The notes beneath the pieces were generated by a model, which ran no database searches, was not told where the DNA came from, and saw nothing but the letters and a program-made list of their open reading frames with translations. The translations under genes were made by a program, and so were the position numbers. A stretch of DNA of 61,872 nt from Lampropedia hyalina DSM 16112 (GTDB taxonomy: Bacteria > Pseudomonadota > Gammaproteobacteria > Burkholderiales > Burkholderiaceae_C), in NCBI RefSeq assembly GCF_900129055.1, contig NZ_FQUZ01000021.1, positions 1 to 61,872 on the forward strand, in the 5' to 3' direction. Shown here piece after piece: positions 25,178 to 33,321 of this stretch (its first letter is position 1; every line of letters begins with the position of its first letter).

Positions 25178-26701
25178 ATGGCTGATTCATTGCTTCCCCT
25201 ACCCTTTCCTTCCTATTCATCTGGCGATGACCATTTGCCGCCGCGTGCCTTGTGCATCATGGTGCTGGGCACCAGCAGCCATGCGGGCAAAAGCTGGCTG
25301 GCCACCGCGCTGTGCCGCTGGTACAGCAACCGGGGCTATCGGGTGGCTCCCTTCAAGGCGCAGAACATGAGCAACAACGCCCGCGTGGTGGCTACGCCCG
25401 ATGGTGGGCAGGGCGAAATCGGCAGTGCGCAGTATTTCCAGGCTCTGGCCGCACGCACGGTGCCCGATGTGCGCATGAACCCGCTGTTGCTCAAGCCCGA
25501 AGCCGATACCCGCAGCCAGGTGGTGGTGCTGGGGCAGGTGAGCGACACCTTCACACGCATGCCGTGGCGTGAGCGTGGCCCCCACCTCTGGCCGGTGCTG
25601 GCGCAGGCTCTGGATGCGCTGTGCGCCGAAAACGATGTCGTGGTTATTGAGGGAGCCGGTTCCCCCGCTGAAATCAACCTGCACGACAGCGACATGGTGA
25701 ACATGCGCGTGGCTCGGCATGTGCAGGCGCATTGCCTGCTGGTGTGCGACATCGACCGGGGCGGGGCATTCGCCCATCTCTACGGCACCTGGGCACTGCT
25801 GCCACCGTCTGAGCAGGCATTGCTCCGGGGCTTTGTGCTCAACAAGTTCCGGGGCGATGCCGCCTTGCTGGAGCCAGGGCCGCAGATGCTGCACGACCTG
25901 ACCGGCGTGCCGGTGGTGGCCACCATTCCGATGCTGTGGCAGCATGGTCTGCCGGAGGAAGATGGCATGTTCCACTCCGCTGCCCCGGCATCTGGCACGG
26001 TCAGCCCGAAGGCAGCACACACGCGCATTGCCATCGTGGCCTACCCGCGCATCAGCAATCTGGACGAGTTCCAGCCGCTGCACAACGTGGCCGGGGTGCA
26101 GCTGGTGTGGGCACGCACGGTGGCCGATCTGGCCGATGCCGACTGGGTCATCCTGCCCGGCTCCAAGGCGACGGTGGCCGATCTGCACTGGTTGCGCCAA
26201 CAGGGCCTGGACCGTGCCATTGCCGACCATGCCGCGCAGGGGCGGCGGGTATTGGGCATCTGTGGGGGCCTGCAAATGCTGGGCGAGGCATTGGTCGATA
26301 GCCACGGTGTGGACGGCAATGCCCACGGTCTGGGCCTGCTGCCGCTGGTGACGCAGTTCGCCCCAGACAAAACCGTGCGGCACAGCCAGGTGCGCATGGG
26401 CACGCTTACCGGCGCGTGGCAGGCCCTGTCGGGGCTGGAGCTGCATGCCTACGAGATTCACCACGGCCAGACAGCCGTGCATCCGGCCATGCTGGCCGCA
26501 GGGCAGGGTGTGCAGACTGCCATGGAGGGGCTGGCATGGGCGAATGCGTCAGGCCATGTGCTGGGCTGCTACCTGCATGGCCTGTTCGAGAGTGCAGCGG
26601 TATTGCAGGCCCTGTTCGGTGCGCAGGCACAGGATATGGATGCTGTGTTTGACCGTCTGGCCGCAGGGGTGGACTCCTGGTTTGCAAGGCCCGTTGCCTG
26701 A
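25178..26701 (+). CDS. cobQ: Cobyric acid synthase (CobQ/CbiP)
   Basis: A 507-residue glutamine-dependent amidotransferase that amidates the b, d, e and g side chains in cobalamin synthesis. The N-terminal ATP-binding domain has LGTSSHAGKSWLATALCRW, FKAQNMSNNARV and EGAGSPAEINL. The C-terminal class-I-like glutaminase domain has the nucleophile in GICGGLQMLGEA and a catalytic His in GCYLHGLFE. The ATG at 25178 is used; an upstream TTG at 25163 would add five residues. cobT follows 35 bases later. Confidence 0.95.
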   Translation: MADSLLPLPFPSYSSGDDHLPPRALCIMVLGTSSHAGKSWLATALCRWYSNRGYRVAPFKAQNMSNNARVVATPDGGQGEIGSAQYFQALAARTVPDVRMNPLLLKPEADTRSQVVVLGQVSDTFTRMPWRERGPHLWPVLAQALDALCAENDVVVIEGAGSPAEINLHDSDMVNMRVARHVQAHCLLVCDIDRGGAFAHLYGTWALLPPSEQALLRGFVLNKFRGDAALLEPGPQMLHDLTGVPVVATIPMLWQHGLPEEDGMFHSAAPASGTVSPKAAHTRIAIVAYPRISNLDEFQPLHNVAGVQLVWARTVADLADADWVILPGSKATVADLHWLRQQGLDRAIADHAAQGRRVLGICGGLQMLGEALVDSHGVDGNAHGLGLLPLVTQFAPDKTVRHSQVRMGTLTGAWQALSGLELHAYEIHHGQTAVHPAMLAAGQGVQTAMEGLAWANASGHVLGCYLHGLFESAAVLQALFGAQAQDMDAVFDRLAAGVDSWFARPVA

Positions 26702-26736
26702 ATTCATTTTTTTCTGAAACTTTTCTCCTGCCTTTC

Positions 26737-27810
26737 ATGACTGCTTCCATTCCTTCCCCGCTGGCCGATGTGCTGGCCCGTATCGTGGCACCGGGCACAC
26801 CGGCTCTGGCCGACGCGCTGCAACATCTGCTGGATCACAAGACCAAGCCCGTGGGGTCGCTGGGGCGGCTGGAGCCGCTGGCACGGCAGATCGGCGGCAT
26901 TCTGGGCACCACCGAACCCCGTCTGGAAGCTCCGCAGATGCTGCTGTTCGCCGCCGACCACGGTCTGGCGCGGCAGGGCGTATCGGCCTACGGGCAGGAA
27001 GTGTCGTGGCAAATGGCGCAGAACATCCTGCACGGCGGGGCGGCCATCAGCGTGCTCACGCGCCAGCATGGCATCGGCTTGACGCTGATCGATTGCGGCA
27101 TCGCCCAGCCTTTGCCCGCCCACCCGCAATTGCGCAGTGCCAAGGTATTGCCCGATGGCAGTGCCGATGCCAGCGAGCAACCGGCCATGACCCTGCCGCA
27201 GTGCCTGCAAGCCATCGAGGTGGGGCGCGAAGCCGTGCGCCACGCCCCCGGCAATGCCATCCTGTTAGGCGAGCTGGGCATTGGCAACACCTCGGCGGCT
27301 GCCCTGTTGCTGGCACGGCTGGAAAACCTGCCGATTGAAGACTGCACCGGCGCGGGCACCGGCATGCACGGCGCGGCCTGGGAACACAAAGTGGCCGTGT
27401 TGCGGCAGGTTCTGCACACCCATGCAGCCGTGACTGAACCGCTGGATGTGCTGGCGGCCCTGGGCGGGCTGGAGCTGGCCGCCATGGTGGGCGCGGTGTT
27501 GCAGGCTGCGCTGGAGCAGCGCGTCATTGTGGTGGATGGCTTTGTCACCAGTGCTGCCGTGCTGGTGGCGGCGCGCTTGCAGGCGCAGGTGCTGGGCTAT
27601 TGCGTGTTCTCGCACCTGTCCCACGAGCAGGGGCATCGCCTGATGTTGCAGGCATTGCAGGCCAGCCCGCTGCTGCAAATGGACTTGCGCCTGGGCGAAG
27701 GCTCCGGCGCGGCACTGGCCTGGCCACTGCTGGAATCGGCCTGTCGCATTCTGTGCGAGATGGCCAGTTTTGCCAGTGCCGGGGTCTCCACGGCACGAAC
27801 TGCGGTCTGA
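26737..27810 (+). CDS. cobT: Nicotinate-nucleotide--dimethylbenzimidazole phosphoribosyltransferase
   Basis: A 357-residue enzyme that makes alpha-ribazole phosphate for the lower ligand of cobalamin. Signatures are KPVGSLGRLEPLARQIGGI, FAADHGLARQGVSAY, LGELGIGNTSAAALLLARL and VVDGFVTSAAVLVAARL. LRLGEGSGAALAWPLLESA near the C-terminus contains the catalytic Glu region. It is in an operon with cobQ. No other cob gene is in the window, so the rest of the pathway, or salvage, lies elsewhere. Confidence 0.95.
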   Translation: MTASIPSPLADVLARIVAPGTPALADALQHLLDHKTKPVGSLGRLEPLARQIGGILGTTEPRLEAPQMLLFAADHGLARQGVSAYGQEVSWQMAQNILHGGAAISVLTRQHGIGLTLIDCGIAQPLPAHPQLRSAKVLPDGSADASEQPAMTLPQCLQAIEVGREAVRHAPGNAILLGELGIGNTSAAALLLARLENLPIEDCTGAGTGMHGAAWEHKVAVLRQVLHTHAAVTEPLDVLAALGGLELAAMVGAVLQAALEQRVIVVDGFVTSAAVLVAARLQAQVLGYCVFSHLSHEQGHRLMLQALQASPLLQMDLRLGEGSGAALAWPLLESACRILCEMASFASAGVSTARTAV

Positions 27811-27837
27811 AATCAATTGGCATATTGACCCCACTGC

Positions 27838-27939
27838 GTCATTGCGGCGAAGGCCGCAATCCAGTGACGACGTTGAAAAAACACCGGTATTGCCCAATGG
27901 CACATGGGGTGACTGGATTGCGGCCTTCGCCGCAATGAC
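27838..27939. repeat. REP-like palindromic element between cobT and the RND gene
   Basis: A perfect 28-bp inverted repeat (27838-27865 and 27912-27939) flanks a 46-bp centre. Each arm contains its own hairpin (ATTGCGGC / GCCGCAAT). The centre has TGACGACGTTGAAAAAACACC, close to TGACGACGTATCAAAAAAACACC in the repeats at 58.5 and 60.3 kb, so these are members of one family. It lies between convergent genes and may also stop transcription. Confidence 0.85.
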
Positions 27940-27967
27940 AGGCGGCTTCAGAACCCTGTGGATGAAC

Positions 27968-30900
27968 TCAGACGGTGGCCGATGGGGCCGGGTGTTGGTG
28001 GCCTGCCTCTGCGGCATCGACCTGATCGTCGCGCCGCTCTCCCGGTACGCGCTGGCGGGCCAGCAGCAGGTAGATGGTGGGCACCACGAACACCGTCAGC
28101 AGCGTGCCCACCGTCAGACCGCCCACGATGACCCAGCCGATCTGCATGCGGCTCTCGGCCCCGGCTCCGCTGGCCAGTGCCAGCGGCAGCGAACCCAGTA
28201 CCATCGCGCCGGTGGTCATCAGAATCGGGCGCAGCCGCTGCTCGGCGGCATGTACCAGTGCGTCCACCTTGTCCATGCCTTGCTGGCGCAACTGGTTGGC
28301 AAACTCCACGATCAGAATGCCGTGCTTGGTAATCAGCCCCACCAGCGTAATCAGGCCAATCTGTGAATACACGTTCAGCGTGCCACCCGTCCAGCGCAGG
28401 GCCAGCAGTGCCCCCACCATCGACAGCGGCACCGACACCATGATGATGAGCGGATCGATAAAGCTCTCGAACTGCGCCGCCAGCACCAGATAGATGAACA
28501 CCAGTGCCAGCGCGAACACCAGCGTCATGGCCCCTTGCGAATCGCGGAACTCGCGCGACGCGCCATTCAGGTCCACCGAATAGCCGTTGGGCAGAATCTG
28601 CGCCACGGTGGCATCCATCCAGTCCAGGGCCTCTCCCAGTGCGTAATCGGGCGGAATCTGCGCCGTGAAAGTGGCAGAACGCCGTTGCCCGAAGTGGTTC
28701 AGCTCGCGCGGACTGGCCGTCTCCTGCCAGTTCACCAGGGCCGACAGCGGCACCATCGCCCCCGCTGCCGTGCGCACATGAATCTGCTCTATCTGCGCCG
28801 GGGCCAGCCGTTCGCCCGGCCCGGTCTGCACCAGCACATCGTATTGTTCGCTGCCCTTCTGGTAGCGCGTGACGGTGCGCCCGCCCAGCAGCGTCTCCAG
28901 CGTGCGCGAGACCGTCGCCACGTCTACGCCCAGATCGGCGGCGCGTGCCCGATCCACCTCCAGCCGCACTTCTGGCGTGTTCATGCGCAGATCGACATCC
29001 AGCATGGAAATGCCGGGGTAATCTTCCACGGCCGCGCTGATCTGCTGCACCACTTCGTGCAGGGCTTCGTAGGATTCGCTGGTCTGAATCACATACTGGA
29101 ACGGGCGGGAGCTGATGCTCATGCCCAGCGGCGGCGGCATGTTCAGAATGCTGAACACCCCCGGCAGTGTCTGGGTGTCGCGCCGGATGTCGCCCATCAG
29201 ATCGAACACGCTGCGTTCGCGCTCGCTCCAATCGACGGTGCGCAGAATCACATTGCCATTGACCACGCTGGGGTTGCCGATGTTGGCAAAGATGCGGTCG
29301 AACTCCGGGTACTTGCGGGCAAAGTCTTCCACGCGCTGCGCGTGCGCATCCGTGTATTCCAGCGATGCACCATCAGGAGCCGACAGGCGCACCTGCAAGG
29401 TGCCCCGGTCTTCCATCGGGGCCAGCTCCGAGGGCAGGCGCGGGTACACCCAGGCCAGGGCCACGCCACAGGCCAGCATGGCCAGCAGCACCAGCCAGCG
29501 CGCTTGCAGCAGCTGACCGCGCGGGCCGCTGGCGCGGGCCGTCACCAGCCAGCGAAGCAGCCGCCCATACGTCTGCGACATACCCGTCAGATGCCGCTCC
29601 ATGAAACGGTCGAAGCGATTGGGCTGGGGGTTGTGCTTGAGCAGCACCGAGCACAGCATGGGCGAGAGCGTCAGGGCCACGAAGCCCGACACCAGCACCG
29701 CCCCGGCCAGTGCGAGCGCGAACTCGGCAAACAGCCGCCCCGTGCGCCCCGGAGTGAAGGCCAGCGGCGCGTACACCGCCACCAGCGTCAGCGTCATGGC
29801 CACAATCGCAAAACCGATCTCCCGCGCACCCTGGAGTGCAGCGGCAAACGGCTCCATGCCCGCCTCGATGTGGCGATAGATGTTCTCCAGCATCACGATC
29901 GCATCGTCCACCACCAGCCCGATGGCCAGCACCAGAGCCAGCAGCGTCAGCGTGTTGATGGAAAACCCCGCCAGAGACATCAGCGCAAACGCGCCGATCA
30001 GGCTCACCGGAATCGTCACAATCGGAATCAGCGAGGCCCGCACCGTGCGCAGGAACACAAAAATCACCAGCACCACCAGCACCACCGCCTCGGCAAGCGT
30101 GGCGTACACACTCGCAATCGAGCGTTCGATGAACACCGTGTTGTCGTTGGCAATGTCCACCTGAATGTCATCGGGCAGTTCCTCGCGCAACACCGCAAGA
30201 GCCTCGCGCACCCCGGCTGCGACCTCCAGCGGATTGGCCGTGGCCTGCCGCACAATCCCCATCGACACCGAATCCACGCCATTGAAGCGCACCCGGCTGC
30301 GCAGGTTCGCCACGCTTTCCTCCACCCGCGCCACATCGCGCAGGCGCACCGAAAACCCATTCACCGTCTTGATGACCACCGCCTCGAACTCTTCCACCGT
30401 GGCCAGATTGGTCTGCGACACCACATTGAACTCGCGCTGCTGCGATTCGATGCGCCCTGCAGGCAATTCGAGGTTCTGGCTGCGGATGGCCGCCTCCACC
30501 TCGGCCACCGTCACCTGATAGGCCGCCAGCCGCTGCGGATCGAGCCACACTCGCATGGCGTAACGCCGCGCCCCGTAAATGGGCGTATCGGCCACGCCCG
30601 GCACGGTTTGCAGGCGGGGCCGTGCCATGCGTTCCATCAGGTCATTGATCTCCAACTGGCTGCGCTGCGCACTGGCGAAGGCCAGGAACATCACCGGAAA
30701 GGCATCGGCCTCTACCTTGGCGATCACTGGCTCGTCCACCTCGTCGGGCAGGCGGTTGCGCACCCGCGATACCCGGTCGCGCACCTCGGCGGCGGCCGTG
30801 TCGGCATTTTTCTCCAGCAGAAACCGCACCGAAATCTGCGCCTGCTCGGCCCGGCTGATGGACGTGATCACATCCACGCTGTCGATGCCCGCAATCGAAT

Positions 30901-31105
30901 CCTCCAGCGGCTTGGCCACCTGCGACTCCATCACCCGCGCCGACGCGCCGGGGTAGTTCACCCGCACCGTCACCACCGGCTCGTCGATCTGCGGATACTC
31001 GCGCACCGGCAGGCCCAGGAAACTGACCGCACCGATCAATAGAATCAGCAGCGACAGCACGGTGGCAAACACCGGCCTGCGAATGGAAATTTCAGAAAGG
31101 GACAT
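27968..31105 (-). CDS. RND efflux transporter permease (HAE1/AcrB-like)
   Basis: A 1045-residue inner-membrane proton-driven efflux pump. It begins SLSEISIRRPVFATVLSLLI and has two six-helix halves and two large periplasmic loops. The proton-relay segment LALVLAIGLVVDDAIVMLEN in TM4 contains the paired Asp residues. GPGERLAPAQIEQI and LVLAAQFESFIDPLIIMVSV are typical of the MdtB/MexF-type group. No membrane-fusion protein or outer-membrane channel gene is adjacent, so its partners must be encoded elsewhere. The substrate is unknown. Confidence 0.93.
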   Translation of the reverse strand: MSLSEISIRRPVFATVLSLLILLIGAVSFLGLPVREYPQIDEPVVTVRVNYPGASARVMESQVAKPLEDSIAGIDSVDVITSISRAEQAQISVRFLLEKNADTAAAEVRDRVSRVRNRLPDEVDEPVIAKVEADAFPVMFLAFASAQRSQLEINDLMERMARPRLQTVPGVADTPIYGARRYAMRVWLDPQRLAAYQVTVAEVEAAIRSQNLELPAGRIESQQREFNVVSQTNLATVEEFEAVVIKTVNGFSVRLRDVARVEESVANLRSRVRFNGVDSVSMGIVRQATANPLEVAAGVREALAVLREELPDDIQVDIANDNTVFIERSIASVYATLAEAVVLVVLVIFVFLRTVRASLIPIVTIPVSLIGAFALMSLAGFSINTLTLLALVLAIGLVVDDAIVMLENIYRHIEAGMEPFAAALQGAREIGFAIVAMTLTLVAVYAPLAFTPGRTGRLFAEFALALAGAVLVSGFVALTLSPMLCSVLLKHNPQPNRFDRFMERHLTGMSQTYGRLLRWLVTARASGPRGQLLQARWLVLLAMLACGVALAWVYPRLPSELAPMEDRGTLQVRLSAPDGASLEYTDAHAQRVEDFARKYPEFDRIFANIGNPSVVNGNVILRTVDWSERERSVFDLMGDIRRDTQTLPGVFSILNMPPPLGMSISSRPFQYVIQTSESYEALHEVVQQISAAVEDYPGISMLDVDLRMNTPEVRLEVDRARAADLGVDVATVSRTLETLLGGRTVTRYQKGSEQYDVLVQTGPGERLAPAQIEQIHVRTAAGAMVPLSALVNWQETASPRELNHFGQRRSATFTAQIPPDYALGEALDWMDATVAQILPNGYSVDLNGASREFRDSQGAMTLVFALALVFIYLVLAAQFESFIDPLIIMVSVPLSMVGALLALRWTGGTLNVYSQIGLITLVGLITKHGILIVEFANQLRQQGMDKVDALVHAAEQRLRPILMTTGAMVLGSLPLALASGAGAESRMQIGWVIVGGLTVGTLLTVFVVPTIYLLLARQRVPGERRDDQVDAAEAGHQHPAPSATV

Positions 31106-31266
31106 GGAGGTGGCAAGAGCAGCAACAGACGCAGAAGCAAACAGAGGCAGCGTCAGTCACGCCGCTACCCCGAATGCCGAAAGTATAGGCTTACAGGGAA
31201 AAACCCTGCATGGCCAAGCCACTCACCGGATGCCATGGATCGTTCCCACGCTCCTGCGCGATCTGC

Positions 31267-31746
31267 TCAGACCGCCTTGCACTGAATGGCAGCCATTCTT
31301 CCAATCTCCAGCGTCAGATCATCTCCCTTGCCACGGATGGTGTTGGGGCCGTTGCTGTAGATGAACCCGGAGCCGCTGGGCTGTTGTTTCAGTTCCACCG
31401 TGGCACCTGCGCGCTCCAGTTGCGCCCGTTCCTGATCCACAAAGTAGGTCACCGTCACGTTCTGTTGCGGCTCGCAGCGATAGCGAACCACATTGACCTT
31501 GGGTAGGGTGGAGGATGCCTGGCTGCTGCGGAACAGCTCCCATTCATCGATCTCTCGTCCATCGGGCAAGACACAGATGCCAGCCTCTCCCGCCGGGGTT
31601 TTCTCGATGCGCAGTGTTCCGCCCGACTGCACACAGAACTGCGAGGCTGGATTGGCGAGTTGAACCGGAGGTGCTTCTTTCTCGGGCGCAACCGACGAAC
31701 AGGCGGCCACAAGAGCTGTCATGGCAATGGGAATAAGGTATTTCAT
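31267..31746 (-). CDS. DUF333-MliC two-domain lipoprotein (lysozyme inhibitor)
   Basis: A 159-residue lipoprotein with lipobox LVAAC (Cys 16). Residues about 30-75 form a DUF333 module (NPASQFCVQSGGTLRIEKTP, CVLPDGREIDEWELF). Residues about 85-159 form an MliC-type domain (VRYRCEPQQNVTVTYFVD, GFIYSNGPNTIRGKGDDLTL, CKAV). MliC proteins inhibit c-type lysozymes at the cell envelope. It lies 26 bases downstream of the Slam gene on the same strand, so it is likely cotranscribed and could be displayed on the surface by Slam. Confidence 0.85.
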   Translation of the reverse strand: MKYLIPIAMTALVAACSSVAPEKEAPPVQLANPASQFCVQSGGTLRIEKTPAGEAGICVLPDGREIDEWELFRSSQASSTLPKVNVVRYRCEPQQNVTVTYFVDQERAQLERAGATVELKQQPSGSGFIYSNGPNTIRGKGDDLTLEIGRMAAIQCKAV

Positions 31747-31772
31747 GCGGCCAGTTTACCCCATAGTCCTTT

Positions 31773-33281
31773 TCAGAACGCCCGCTCCAGCGTCAGGGCC
31801 AGTTGCTTTTCGTCGCGGTCGTAGGCATACAGATTGCTGTTTACCTTGGAGTAGCTGAAGTTGATTTTCGGCGTGAAGCCCGCCACCTGCCAGTGGCGTT
31901 GCCACAGCGAGGCATCCAGCCCGTATTCGTCATCGCGGCGCAGGCGCAGCAGGAACAACTGATAGGGGTCATCAAAGCGGCGGCGTGTGTAGCGCACACT
32001 GGCGCGGCTGCTCAATCCGTTGCCGAAATTCTTCACCGCCCCTGCCTGTACCGTCTGGCGCAGCGAAGACTCCTCCCCGCCACGCGCATTTTCGTCCTGC
32101 ACTGCCAGAGCACCGAACACCCACCAATCCGGCGACATCACCCGCACCAGACTCAGTGACAGCGCGTGAATATTCCCTTCGTAATTGCGGTAGTTCTCGC
32201 CCGAATAACTGCGCTCCAGCCAGGAATAGGTGCCCGACACCTGCCAGCGCGTGCCCAGCCAGCGGCCATGTTCCGCGCTGATGCCCCAACTGCGGCTGTA
32301 GGAATCACCTCCCAGCCACATCTGGTTCACATTCGGAGTGATGGCATACCAGGAACGAATGTCCTGCCAACGCCAGCCCGCCCGCGCATTCACCGCAGTC
32401 TCGTTGTAGTCCGAAGCATTGCGGTATTGCGCTGCACTGCCACCTGCTCCCAGCGTCAGGAAATGATTGCCGCGCAGATTGAATTCCCTGCCGACATGCC
32501 CCGCCACGTTGAAGCCGTGGGCACTGCGCGGCAGGTCCTTGGCATCCTTCTCCATCTCCCAGAAGTAATACACATCGTTTTCGTCCTTGCCCACCGGCAG
32601 GTACAGAAAACGGTTGTCGCTGGCATTCTGCACGTTGCTTGTCCATTCATGCCCCAGCGTCAGGTTGCCACTCCAGCCCTGTCGTGCGGCCAGAGCCTGC
32701 TGGTATTGCAGGGCACTGTGCCGCGCGGCAGGCACCAGGCGCATATCGCGCAGCACCGTCTGAAGGGCTTCGCCCGCATCCCGGTACGCCTTGTTCTCCA
32801 GCAGCATGGCGGCCAGATCCAGGCGTACATAACTCAATGTCGGATCATGGGCCAGCATGCGACGGTAGCGCGTGATGGCCTCGTGGTGGCGACCCGCACG
32901 GCGTGCCAGCGCACCCTGCACAAAATCCACCAGCATGGCATCCGCCCCCTCCATCTGCGGATAGAACTGCATCACCCGCTCCAGCGTATCCCAATCCTCG
33001 CGCAGCATGGCCGTGTTGATGACATGTTCGGCCAACGGGCGATTGGCTTGCAGGTCTTCATCGGTCACCTGTGGCAATGGCGCATTGGCCTGCTCACCCC
33101 CAGCCGATGCCCCACTGGGCCGCCCGATGGGAGCCTGTTGGCGCAGTGTGGGCAGAGGCTGGGTGAGCAGGCGGTCGTCCTGGGGCGTGGCTGTGACTGG
33201 CATGACTGGCGCGGTCGGTTGTGCCGCCAAGCTGGTCGCGCAGACTGACAATGCGAGCAAAAGAAAGGGGCGATGGGGCAT
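31773..33281 (-). CDS. Slam / DUF560 surface lipoprotein assembly modifier (type XI secretion)
   Basis: An outer-membrane protein of about 502 residues that moves specific lipoproteins or soluble hemophores across the outer membrane. After a signal peptide, the N-terminal periplasmic part has TPR-like helices (DWDTLERVMQFYPQMEGAD, GRHHEAITRYRRMLAHDPTL, YVRLDLAAMLLENKAYRDAG). The C-terminal 14-strand DUF560 barrel has alternating aromatic strands (GHEWTSNVQNASDNRF, WRWQDIRSWYAITPNVNQMW) and ends KQLALTLERAF. An AGGAG ribosome-binding site favours the ATG at 33281 over a TTG at 33299. Upstream lie two likely cargo genes. Confidence 0.88.
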   Translation of the reverse strand: MPHRPFLLLALSVCATSLAAQPTAPVMPVTATPQDDRLLTQPLPTLRQQAPIGRPSGASAGGEQANAPLPQVTDEDLQANRPLAEHVINTAMLREDWDTLERVMQFYPQMEGADAMLVDFVQGALARRAGRHHEAITRYRRMLAHDPTLSYVRLDLAAMLLENKAYRDAGEALQTVLRDMRLVPAARHSALQYQQALAARQGWSGNLTLGHEWTSNVQNASDNRFLYLPVGKDENDVYYFWEMEKDAKDLPRSAHGFNVAGHVGREFNLRGNHFLTLGAGGSAAQYRNASDYNETAVNARAGWRWQDIRSWYAITPNVNQMWLGGDSYSRSWGISAEHGRWLGTRWQVSGTYSWLERSYSGENYRNYEGNIHALSLSLVRVMSPDWWVFGALAVQDENARGGEESSLRQTVQAGAVKNFGNGLSSRASVRYTRRRFDDPYQLFLLRLRRDDEYGLDASLWQRHWQVAGFTPKINFSYSKVNSNLYAYDRDEKQLALTLERAF

Positions 33282-33321
33282 GGCACTCCTGAAAGACAAG
33301 AATTGTCGCTTTGTTCAGGTA

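Noticed and set aside
28535-31042. An 835-codon open frame on the plus strand opposite the RND pump gene
   Set aside because: It is an antisense shadow of a G+C-rich gene: low-complexity His/Arg/Gln-rich sequence with no domain, fully covered by the well-supported RND gene.
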